Notes under the pieces: model-generated
What the model saw: only the letters and a program-made list of their open reading frames with translations
The model's database searches: none
What the model was told of the DNA's origin: nothing
Shown here: piece after piece, positions 35,090 through 42,477 of the stretch
Position numbering within the stretch: the first letter of the stretch is position 1
How the letters are laid out: each line of letters begins with the position of its first letter
Translations under genes and position numbers: made by a program
Assembly (NCBI RefSeq): GCF_000375365.1
Contig: NZ_AQXB01000006.1
Span: 150,771-214,770, forward strand
Length of the DNA stretch: 64,000 nt
Source: Corynebacterium mastitidis DSM 44356
GTDB lineage: Bacteria; Actinomycetota; Actinomycetes; Mycobacteriales; Mycobacteriaceae
Direction of reading: 5' to 3'

Positions 35090-35127
35090 CTTTTAACCTC
35101 CACTTGTTGAGTCAACGCCAACTTCAC

Positions 35128-35133
35128 ATCATA
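35128..35133 (-). promoter_or_regulatory. -10 element TATGAT upstream of odhI
   Basis: Read on the minus strand, TATGAT gives a leader of about 30 nt carrying GGAGG before the odhI ATG at 35089. It sits inside an imperfect palindrome at 35122-35147. Confidence 0.5.
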
Positions 35134-35288
35134 GCGATGTTATGAAGCGCATGGGGGTTGTCGCCCCTAGATGCCTCTCTTCATGTATCTCACCTGGTGA
35201 AACCTAAATCTGTCAACCTACCGTGTCCTGCAGGGGTGCGTGGGATAGGGCCGGTTGGGCTTCAAGGTGATGGGTTAATGATAAAACC

Positions 35289-35450
35289 CTAGCCTGCCAG
35301 TTTCTCAAGTATGTTCGATAGGTCTGGGGCTTGCGCTGCGCGTGCTCGGATGTAGTGCCGTCGTGTGACTCCTGTATCTCCAAGGTGTCCGAGTTGTGCT
35401 GCGGCTTCTACGTCTGAGGCATGTCGTTCGATGAAGGTTGAAGCGTTCTG
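35289..35450 (-). pseudogene. C-terminal stub of a tyrosine recombinase (integrase remnant)
   Basis: The frame reads NASTFIERHASDVEAAAQLG then VTRRHYIRARAAQAP ... LEKLAG and ends in TAG. This is the last 50 or so residues of a phage/ICE-type tyrosine integrase, with the nucleophilic Tyr in RRHYI. A stop codon and loss of similarity cut it off upstream at about 35450, so the box I arginine region is gone. It marks the odhI-side edge of the AT-richer island. Confidence 0.7.
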
Positions 35451-36121
35451 TCCTTAGCTGAGGTAGGAACTAACCCCAGAAAGCTTCACCAATCAGGGCA
35501 GCACAAAAGGCAAAGGCCATGCCCCTGCAACGTCCGAACTGAAAAGTTCAACCCCCAGACAGCAACCAGCCAACCAGCACTGAAGCCGAAGAAACTGTCG
35601 CTCCCAAGGTCCACCCCTCGATGTAGACCCCACGCCACAAGAGGTAGCACCAGCTAAAACCTCCCCCATCCTCGAGACAGCAATCTCATCGTGCGGAGAC
35701 CCGAGCTTACACCAGTTTGGAACCGCTTTTCTGCACTGATGGCACCAGCTGGTGGAGTGAAACGTGTGACAGTCAAATGCGTGCAGCATGGACGCCTCAG
35801 CAGTACCCGGAGGTAGAGGAGGCCGTACCGCTCGGTGAGTTCGTCCCGGCTGCGCCTTACGCTGAGCCGACATTCAACCCAGACTCCGGCGATGGCTCCA
35901 GCCCCGACCAACCGCTATCCCCAGCATGTGTGCGATTCCCCGACCAGTTTGGGTGCTAACCCTCGCAACGCACTCGCCTACAGCGGAAATCCCCTCTTCG
36001 GGTCTCCAAGCGGCCTACGCGGAGGGCGTTCAAGCGCGCCTAACCACCTATCAAGATTACGGGTGCCAGAATCAGTACACTGCGGGAAGGAGTGATGGAC
36101 TGTTTCATCGCACGACGATAC

Positions 36122-36150
36122 CGCCGGAACGGTGCCCTAGCGTTCCGGCG
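36122..36150. repeat. perfect 10-bp inverted repeat
   Basis: CGCCGGAACG at 36122-36131 and CGTTCCGGCG at 36141-36150 enclose a 9-nt loop. No T-tract follows, so it is not a clear terminator. Confidence 0.6.
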
Positions 36151-36217
36151 TGCAAGTCCTTGCCGCACCCCGAATCAAGAGAAGCCTGAATACGAGTAGT
36201 CCCGTTTCCCGCACGAG

Positions 36218-36285
36218 CAAGTCTCCACCAGAGCAGCCTCCAGTACCCCGCTTCACCAAGGTTCATCCTTCGAGTCATAACTTGG
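36218..36285 (+). repeat. diverged direct repeat, copy A
   Basis: The block runs from CAAGTCTCCACCAGAGCAGCC to TCATAACTTGG and matches copy B at 37847-37916 with scattered substitutions and few gaps. Each copy lies upstream of one of the two secreted-precursor genes. Confidence 0.6.
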
Positions 36286-36492
36286 ACTGCCATGCCCCCA
36301 CGGGAACATCCACTGCCCCACCCTAGAACGGCACGACACCAGCAAAAGGTCCACACGTTATATGGCCGATCTCACCTGCGTAACCTACTTTCGGACACCC
36401 CCAAAAGGGCCTAGGGAAATCACCATTCCTTGACTCGGAAAAATTACATATACACACTGGATCATGCACATGTAATCAAGCAGGGAGCCAAC

Positions 36493-37119
36493 ATGAAGAT
36501 CGCAAAGCGATCTCTCTCCGCACTTTTCGCAATATCCGTAGCTTTTTCCTCCGTGAGCGTTGCAGAGGCAGCAGAAAACCCCTCGTCCGTAAATCAGGTT
36601 TCCACCCATACCCTGTCATCAGAAGAGGAACAGATCGCTGACGAACTCGCAGCAGGCTTTGAGTATTTTTACTCAAATGTCGTTTCTCAAGATGAGAATG
36701 GCGAATGGCATGTAAACGAACAAGAAGCCGTATCTGTCGCCCCCGAGATTGATCCTTCCAACCTCGAGCTGATGGCGGAGATGCTCAACGAGGACGATCC
36801 CTTCACTCCGCGCAACAGTTCATTCCGAGCTGCAGAGTGGGACTGGGCCGCCTACGCCGAGTGCGTCCTCGCTGGAATGCTCCCCTTCCCCCTTCCCGAT
36901 CGCGAGAAAACCGTCGAGATCGGGAAGAAATTGAAGGATCGACACTTCCGAGAAGCAGCCGAGCTGATCGTTCGCGTCTACGGAGAAATGGCCGCGAGTG
37001 GAACCCTCGGCTACGGTGTCGAAGGAGCAATCAAGGCCATGGGAGGCTCCAACCCCGCAGTCTTGGCGGGACGTCTCGCTGTTGCTGCCGGAAGCTGTGC
37101 AGTAACGGGCCAAGGGTAG
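36493..37119 (+). CDS. secreted precursor, bacteriocin-like architecture (cassette 1)
   Basis: This 208-residue protein is unlike any family I can name with certainty. MKIAKRSLSALFAISVAFSS ... AEA is a Sec signal peptide (cleavage near residue 26). An acidic middle part (about 27-110) with GEWHVNEQEAVSVAPEIDPS and LELMAEMLNEDDPF resembles a propeptide. The C-terminal 95 residues, from WDWAAYAECVLAGML to AAGSCAVTGQG, are Ala/Gly-rich and helical with one Cys at each end, suggesting a disulfide. AGGGAG precedes the ATG. A small membrane protein follows after 7 bp, as an immunity gene would. Its G+C is visibly lower than the chromosome's. Confidence 0.7.
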   Translation: MKIAKRSLSALFAISVAFSSVSVAEAAENPSSVNQVSTHTLSSEEEQIADELAAGFEYFYSNVVSQDENGEWHVNEQEAVSVAPEIDPSNLELMAEMLNEDDPFTPRNSSFRAAEWDWAAYAECVLAGMLPFPLPDREKTVEIGKKLKDRHFREAAELIVRVYGEMAASGTLGYGVEGAIKAMGGSNPAVLAGRLAVAAGSCAVTGQG

Positions 37120-37126
37120 CATAGAC

Positions 37127-37543
37127 GTGTTTGGCTACACTCCGGAATATATCGACAAGGAACTTGATTATATCCGGGACGGTCCCATAACTCGAACCAA
37201 GCAGCGAACCTATATTATTGCTGTTTGGTCGGGGTGGGGTGGTGGGCATAATTATTTCCTCGGACAATACGCTCGAGGAATCGCACGAAGCGTACTTCTC
37301 CTACTTACCCTGGATGCCATTTTCCGACTCCACTCGGTGTGGCTTACAGCCTTGTACATCGCCATAATCATGGCCCTGACATTTCTGAGCATTTTCTTCG
37401 TAGCCAAGAGCAATCCAGATACAAAACCCTATAACACTAAGACTGGCCCATTTTTTTATGCCTGGTCGGCGTACTTTATCTGGAATATATTCTGGGGCTG
37501 GAACTACTGGAAAGTGCCAACCAAGGAGCGAATCAAAAACTAA
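37127..37543 (+). CDS. TM2-like small membrane protein, candidate immunity partner (cassette 1)
   Basis: This 138-residue protein begins at a GTG 7 bp after the precursor gene, with AAGGG as Shine-Dalgarno inside that gene's end. A TM2-domain-like stretch (YIIAVWSGWGGGHNYFLGQY, ARGIARSVLLLLTLDAIF) is followed by further hydrophobic spans (LTALYIAIIMALTFLSIFF and FFYAWSAYFIWNIFWGW). The tight spacing and the small hydrophobic design suggest self-protection against the upstream product. This is inference from layout only. Confidence 0.65.
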   Translation: MFGYTPEYIDKELDYIRDGPITRTKQRTYIIAVWSGWGGGHNYFLGQYARGIARSVLLLLTLDAIFRLHSVWLTALYIAIIMALTFLSIFFVAKSNPDTKPYNTKTGPFFYAWSAYFIWNIFWGWNYWKVPTKERIKN

Positions 37544-37678
37544 TTATTCAGGAGTTACCATCTCCACATAGGAGGCTTCTTCTCCGCCACCCCCGGTTGT
37601 GACATTTAACTGGGGGTAGCGGATCATTCTTTCGTACAGACCGATGGCGAAAGGATGATCCTTCATAGCCCCTGAGCC

Positions 37679-37709
37679 CCCTCGCCCAGGAGCCCATCCT
37701 GGGCGAGGG
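37679..37709. repeat. perfect 12-bp inverted repeat
   Basis: CCCTCGCCCAGG (37679-37690) and its complement (37698-37709) enclose a 7-nt loop. There is no T-tract. It occupies a place comparable to the 36122 hairpin in cassette 1. Confidence 0.65.
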
Positions 37710-37846
37710 CCACAATCATTGTCGGTGCACTGGCGGTCCTCGGTAGGTTCGCCAGTGGCGGGGTGCTTCGCATTCTCAGGGCGGCGATCATTCTTCCTGG
37801 CGGGTGGTGGTTGTGCTGCGAGAAACAGGACAGGATTGCTTGCAAG

Positions 37847-37916
37847 CAAGTTTCCACCAGAACAGCCCCCTCAACCTCCCATCCCCCAACGCTCATCCTT
37901 CCAGCCATAGACTTGG
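37847..37916 (+). repeat. diverged direct repeat, copy B
   Basis: This is the partner of the block at 36218-36285, running from CAAGTTTCCACCAGAACAGCC to CCATAGACTTGG. Confidence 0.6.
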
Positions 37917-38307
37917 TTTATACCCTGCAGCCTAGAGAGCACGGATCCCCCGCAATCAGTCCCACCATGAGTGGCATGGTATATAACTCGAGGCCTGGCG
38001 GCCCGCCCATTTCCTGGAACCTACCGCTTCCAGCCTCCCGCCTGCAATCGTGTCACAGCAGAAACCTACCGATCACGCCAACGGAGGGAGTGACCTGACA
38101 CATATAAAGGTTCAGACTTTTTGGTGATCAACCTCACCCGTATAATCATACTTCGTACACACCCAGAAGGGGGCGCATAAACCACATGCATTACAGCCCG
38201 AGAATCATTGATGTACCCTGGAGAAGAACCGAAAGAAAGGATACGGAACCCAAAAATAAAATCTTCAAGGACAGGCATTTTCAACAAAAGCCAGGAAAGG
38301 TTGAAAC

Positions 38308-38968
38308 ATGAAAAATCACGAACCATCAAGGCTATCGCAACCGGAACTATGATTGCACTGGCATTCACCGAAAATATTGCTAGCACAGAAACCGGCGAGA
38401 CGGAGAAAGAAACTGTCTGGATTGAAGAAGCGGCGGCTGAGGCCCTAGAGAACATGTCAGATGAGGATCTGCGGTTCATCGAAAAGGTGGCCTCCATTGG
38501 TGAACACTATCAGGCCAAAAAGACGGGAAACTGACTGTTGATCTCACCGATGAAGAGATCCAGCCTGAGTATGGGTTCTCCGATGAAGAACTTCAACAGC
38601 TTCATGGAATCATGAACCTGAATCAAGAGACTCTTAACCAGAACAAGAGCGACCAACGGTTCATCACTCCGTATGACCACAGAATCGTTCACATCTCCCA
38701 CCAGGATCTGACCGTCGGCGCTGCCGTAACCCTGGTCACGGCAGCAGAAGCAGGCCCTGTCGCGCTGGAAGCTGCCTTCGTAGCCTGGGGATCCATTCAA
38801 GGTGAGCCAGTCGGAACAGCTATTACAGGTGCCATCGCAGTTCTCGGTACCGGGTTTTTCATCGATCTTGCAGCTAAGATCCTCGCTGCGGTCGCGAGTG
38901 GGCGTGGCTTGACCCTCTATGGTCGTGCTGGATTCCCACCTCTCGTGGTTGAAGTCGAAGAAGACTAA
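38308..38968 (+). pseudogene. secreted precursor, bacteriocin-like, with two frameshifts (cassette 2)
   Basis: From the ATG at 38308 (AGGAAAGG upstream) the frame closes quickly. If one A is restored in the A5 run at 38311-38315, the reading is MKKSRTIKAIATGTMIALAF, a signal peptide. A second A restored in the A5 run at 38517-38521 joins YQAKK to DGKLTVDLTDEEIQPE and on to the TAA at 38966. The restored product of about 220 residues has the same plan as cassette 1: signal peptide, acidic pro-region (SDEELQQLHGIMNLN matches the cassette 1 LELMAEMLN region), then a hydrophobic C-terminal domain (VGAAVTLVTAAEAGPVALEA ... GTGFFIDLAAKILAAVASG). It is either a pseudogene, a phase-variable gene or a homopolymer sequencing error. 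Confidence 0.6.
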
Positions 38969-38989
38969 CGCAACAGAGGGAGTTTCATC

Positions 38990-39367
38990 ATGCATAATAA
39001 GAGTCTGTTCAATCGTGCACCAGAGCTAATCTGGGCGGTATTATCAGCTTACGCTTCGGTCAGCATTGAGCGTTATAGCTGGAGCGGTTTTCTGCATGAG
39101 ACACCTTACCCGTGGATGTATGGAGCGCTTTTTGTTGTCATTTTCTCCGCAGCTCTAGCATCCGCGTCGAGGAAAAAGGATCCTTGGAAAGATGTTATTC
39201 GTGTGATATTTTTCTTTGCGGCAGTAATTTTTATTACCATCGCATTCCCGAATGATATTGCGCGAGTATTTACGATAGGGTTTGGCATTCTTCATTTTTT
39301 CCTGCCGACTCTCTCCATCTCGTCTCGGGGCAAGAGTCTCATCCATTCCTCAAAGAAAAAGGCGTGA
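38990..39367 (+). CDS. small four-span membrane protein, candidate immunity partner (cassette 2)
   Basis: This 125-residue protein has four predicted spans (LIWAVLSAYASVSIE, MYGALFVVIFSAALASA, VIRVIFFFAAVIFITIAF, VFTIGFGILHFFLPTLSI) and a basic tail. It starts 21 bp after the precursor gene with a good GAGGGAG site. Unlike its upstream partner it is intact. It is AT-rich compared with the surrounding chromosome. A hairpin terminator follows directly. Confidence 0.65.
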   Translation: MHNKSLFNRAPELIWAVLSAYASVSIERYSWSGFLHETPYPWMYGALFVVIFSAALASASRKKDPWKDVIRVIFFFAAVIFITIAFPNDIARVFTIGFGILHFFLPTLSISSRGKSLIHSSKKKA

Positions 39368-39380
39368 GACTGATTAAGAG

Positions 39381-39423
39381 TTGAGGTGCCAATCTGAAGA
39401 TAGTTGGTGCCTCAATTCTTCTT
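39381..39423 (+). terminator. intrinsic terminator after cassette 2
   Basis: The stem TTGAGGTGCCAA (39381-39392) pairs with TTGGTGCCTCAA (39404-39415), with two G-T wobbles. TTCTTCTT follows. Confidence 0.75.
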
Positions 39424-40166
39424 ACCTATCACCCCTTAGTTCCATGCCGTGGGCATGGTTTCTTCTCGGTGTTCATGGCCGGTGGGCAAGCGGTGTTTGC
39501 CTGATGATGCAGACCCTGCAGTCCCTTCAAGAAGCGCTCAATATCGCCGTGGGGTGCTGTGGGGCACTCACGGGAGACGCTTCAGGACGTGCCCTGTGCG
39601 AGTGCGCCCCTGCCCCACAGCCACTACCCGTGATGCCACGGTGGGCGGTGTTCCCTGACCCCGATGCTGCTCCCGCTGTTACGTGTATGACGGCGGGGTA
39701 TTCCTCTAGGACGCGATCTTGCTGTCAGGCCAGGTGCATAAGCTTGTAGAGTTCACCGCGGGTGGTGCCGATATTGGTCTTAGTTCCCTCGTGGTGGAGG
39801 GAGTCGTATCCGCCACCGTGAGGGGCTTGCCTGGCCTACCCAGGATCTCTCACACCCCGTGTATAGCGGGGGCACCTGGTCAGTCATCTGCGGGGTACCC
39901 CCACCGGCAGGCGCGGCGCACGCCGTGGGGGTTCTCGCTCATGATTCTATGATGCGCGCACCACCGGGCAGCGTCGCTTTCCCCGGCGTACTACTTAGAG
40001 CGCCGGGGGTCATGGTGTCGATGGTGGTCCCCTCGGATATTTATGCCTCCTGGCCACAGGTATTACCGAGACAGACTTGTGGATCAGGGCGCATAATCCC
40101 CACCGGTTGGTGGCCTCATCACCGGTGTGGTCTCCGGATCATAACGATGCGCGTACGATCAACATG
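39424..40166. other. gene-free region up to secA2 with a series of GC hairpins
   Basis: No complete gene is supported. On the minus strand a short fragment at 39725-39817 reads GGGYDSLHHEGTKTNIGTTR then GELYKLMHLA and a stop; it looks like the tail of a lost gene, family not recognised. Between 39859 and 40130 there are four GC-stem hairpins, including CCCCGGCG/CGCCGGGG (39978-40005 region) and CACCGGT/ACCGGTG (near 40100-40130). Confidence 0.5.
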
Positions 40167-42425
40167 CTACCGGAAGATATTTCCGATGCCGCGCACCACG
40201 GAATTGCCCCCCGCCAGGGGGTTATCGGAGACCATATAGGTCCATGTGGCCGAGGGGCGCACCAGGCCGTGATCCTCCAGGTGCGCACCGTCCTCGTCGA
40301 TGCGCACCTCCTTAAACGTCTCCACCGCCGCGTCCACGGCGCGCTGCGCCAGCTCCTTGAACTCGCGCACCGCGATGCGGTGGTACTCGTCGATGGGCGT
40401 CTCCCGGGCGATCGCCCGCAGGTGGATGGACTCGCGCACGTCGTCCATGAGCGCCAGGTGATCGGCCCACGCGGCGTCGAGGTGGTAGAGCATGATCTGC
40501 CGCGCCGCCTTGTGCGTGGCCTGATTGCCCCCGCTCACCTCGGCGGCCCGCTCCGGGGCCCGCTCGGCCAGCTCCTCCCACGCCTGGTCGGTGTCCAGCA
40601 GGCGGGCGCGGCGGGCGTCGATGATCTCGCGCTGATCGGCCAGCAGCCTGTTGTACTTCCAGGTCTGGGCGTGGATCTCCAGCAGTTGCCCCTCGGTGAC
40701 GCGCTGGCAGTGCTCCACGAAGTCCTGGATCTTCTTCTGCTCGATGCGCCCCTGATGGTCCGGCTGCGCGGTGACCTGCTCCCCCGCCCCGCCGGTGAGC
40801 ACCACGTCGTCCTCGAGGGAGACGAAGAAGAGGGAGAGCCCCGGGTCCCCCTGCCGCCCGGCGCGCCCGCGCAGCTGGTTGTCCAGGCGGGCGGTGCGGT
40901 GGCGCGAGGTGCCGATGACGGCCAGGCCCTCGGTCACGCCCTCGCCCAGGCGGATGTCGGTGCCGCGCCCGGCCATCTGCGTGGACACGGTGACCCTGCC
41001 GGGCTGCCCGGCCTGGGCGATGATCTCGGCCTCCTGGGCGTCGTTCTTGGCGTTGAGCACGGCGGCCTCGATGCCGCGCGCGGCCAGGGCCTGGGCCAGG
41101 GCCTCGGACTCGGCCACATCCTGCGTGCCCACCAGCACGGGCTGCCCGGTGCCGTGCAGCAGCGCGATCTCCTCCACGATGGCCGCGTTCTTCTCCTCCA
41201 TCGTGGCGTAGATGCGGTCCGCCTCGTCGAAGCGCCGCAGCGGCTTCTCCCTCTCGATCACGGAGACCCGCAGGTCGTAGAACTGCCGGAGCTGGTCGGT
41301 GGCCTCCACCGCCGTGCCGGTCATGCCGCACACCAGGGGATAGCGCCCCATGAGGGCCTGGAGGGTGATCGTGTCGAGGATCTTTCCGCCCTCGGTCACG
41401 CTGAGGCCCTCCTTGGCCTCCACCGCAGCCTGGAGGCCGTCGGGCCAGCGCTGTAGGTCGGCCACGCGGCCCCGGGAGGCGTCGATGAGCTGCACCTTGC
41501 CCTCGCGCACGATGTAGTGGACGTCGCGGTGCAGCAGGGCGCGGGCGTGGAGGGCGAGGTTGACCTGGATGAGCGTGCCGCCCACGTGCTCGTCGTCGTA
41601 GAGGCTCTCGATGCCCAGGGCGCGCTCGATCTTGTGCGCGCCCTGCTCGGTGAGGAACACGTTGCGCTGGTCCTCGTCCGTGGTGTAGTCCTCCTTTTCC
41701 CGCAGGCCCCGCACCACGTCGGTGATCTGGCCGGTGGGGGCGGCGCCGGGCTGGTTTCCCGCCAGCACCAGCGGCACCAGGGCCTCGTCCACCAGGACGG
41801 AGTCGGCCTCGTCCACCAGGGCCACGTCCGCGGGGGCCTGCACCGCCTGCGCGCGCTCGGTGACCTGCTGGTCGCGCAGCACGTCGAAGCCGATCTCGTT
41901 GACCGGCCCGTAGACCACGTCGCGCGCATAGGCCTCGCGCCGCTCCTGCGGCCCGAGCCGCTGGGTGATCGCGCCCACACTGACCCCGAAGAACTCCACC
42001 AGCGGGCGCATCCACTCGGCGTCGCGGGAGGCCAGGTAGTCGTTGACGGTAATCACGTGGACGCGCTTGCCCATCAGGGCGAAGCCGGTGGCGGCCATCG
42101 CCCCGACTAGGGTCTTGCCCTCGCCGGTGGCCATGTGCACCACGTCGCCCTCCAGCAGGCGCAGCACCGCCTGGGACTGCACCTTGAAGGGCGTCATGCC
42201 CAGCGTGCGCCGCGAGGCCTCCCCGAGCACCGCGAGGAACTCGGCGGGGTCCTTGAGCTGCCCCCCGGAGGTGGCGGCCCGGGCGCGCTCGCCCAGTTCC
42301 TCCCGGCTGCACTCCGCCAGCCCCTCGGAGCGCGCGGCGGCCTTATCCGTGATAGCGATGCTGCGCTTCTGGTTCCTGCTCGATCCCGAGCCCATGGCCT
42401 TCCAGAACCAGTCAAATGCGCCCAT
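40167..42425 (-). CDS. secA2: accessory Sec translocase ATPase SecA2
   Basis: This 752-residue SecA paralogue is shorter than SecA1 (about 840) and lacks the C-terminal zinc-binding tail. Motifs are Walker A ATGEGKTLVGAMAATG (about residue 98), VNDYLASRDAEWM, DEADSVLVDEA, CGMTGTAVEATDQLRQFYDL, TQMAGRGTDIRLGEG and LRGRAGRQGDPG. SecA2 exports a subset of proteins in actinobacteria. In C. glutamicum it is directly upstream of odhI; here about 5 kb of foreign-looking DNA separates them. The N-terminal MGAFDWFWKAMGSGSSRNQK matches corynebacterial SecA2. Confidence 0.95.
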   Translation of the reverse strand: MGAFDWFWKAMGSGSSRNQKRSIAITDKAAARSEGLAECSREELGERARAATSGGQLKDPAEFLAVLGEASRRTLGMTPFKVQSQAVLRLLEGDVVHMATGEGKTLVGAMAATGFALMGKRVHVITVNDYLASRDAEWMRPLVEFFGVSVGAITQRLGPQERREAYARDVVYGPVNEIGFDVLRDQQVTERAQAVQAPADVALVDEADSVLVDEALVPLVLAGNQPGAAPTGQITDVVRGLREKEDYTTDEDQRNVFLTEQGAHKIERALGIESLYDDEHVGGTLIQVNLALHARALLHRDVHYIVREGKVQLIDASRGRVADLQRWPDGLQAAVEAKEGLSVTEGGKILDTITLQALMGRYPLVCGMTGTAVEATDQLRQFYDLRVSVIEREKPLRRFDEADRIYATMEEKNAAIVEEIALLHGTGQPVLVGTQDVAESEALAQALAARGIEAAVLNAKNDAQEAEIIAQAGQPGRVTVSTQMAGRGTDIRLGEGVTEGLAVIGTSRHRTARLDNQLRGRAGRQGDPGLSLFFVSLEDDVVLTGGAGEQVTAQPDHQGRIEQKKIQDFVEHCQRVTEGQLLEIHAQTWKYNRLLADQREIIDARRARLLDTDQAWEELAERAPERAAEVSGGNQATHKAARQIMLYHLDAAWADHLALMDDVRESIHLRAIARETPIDEYHRIAVREFKELAQRAVDAAVETFKEVRIDEDGAHLEDHGLVRPSATWTYMVSDNPLAGGNSVVRGIGNIFR

Positions 42426-42464
42426 AACGTGATGCCTTCCGTAGCGTGCGGGTTACAACCCCCA

Positions 42465-42470
42465 TATCCT
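42465..42470 (+). promoter_or_regulatory. -10 element TATCCT of a leaderless promoter
   Basis: TATCCT ends 7 nt before the ATG at 42478. The in-frame GTG at 42472 would lie upstream of the expected +1. Confidence 0.5.
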
Positions 42471-42477
42471 AGTGAAA

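Larger units (their letters stand above)
35451..36481. other. about 1 kb without a convincing gene
   Basis: Several short open frames exist on both strands, but none shows recognisable protein sequence, a sensible start or codon use like the neighbours. The stretch contains a perfect 10-bp hairpin (36122-36150) and the first copy of a duplicated block (36218-36285). It looks like degenerate island DNA plus the upstream region of the 36493 gene. Confidence 0.6.
37544..38307. other. intercassette region without a convincing gene
   Basis: The minus-strand open frame at 37544-37849 ends flush against the cassette 1 membrane gene, but it reads through a 12-bp palindrome and has no recognisable content, so it is not called. 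The stretch holds AAGGATGATCCTT (37651-37663), the strong hairpin at 37679-37709 and copy B of the duplicated block. AAAGG-type ribosome-binding sequence for cassette 2 is at 38293-38300. Confidence 0.55.

Noticed and set aside
35493..36356. Several ORFs of 60-130 codons on both strands of the gene-poor stretch
   Set aside because: Cys/Arg/Trp-rich low-quality translations without starts, ribosome sites or similarity to anything recognised.
37544..37849. Minus-strand ORF of 101 codons converging on the cassette 1 membrane gene
   Set aside because: Reads through a perfect 12-bp palindrome, no recognisable domain, no good start; it more likely reflects non-coding DNA.
36493..39367. Classical type II toxin-antitoxin pairs
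   Set aside because: The first genes have export signals and the second encode membrane proteins; type II systems are cytoplasmic and neither protein resembles known toxins or antitoxins.
39725..39817. Minus-strand fragment ending GELYKLMHLA and a stop, possibly the tail of a transposase or other lost gene
   Set aside because: Too short (about 30 residues) to assign to any family; mentioned only as part of the non-coding region.
39850..40140. Possible CRISPR array (repeated CCCC...GGGG hairpins)
   Set aside because: The stems differ from one another, spacing is irregular (about 60-120 bp) and no constant repeat of 24 or more bases or cas gene is present.
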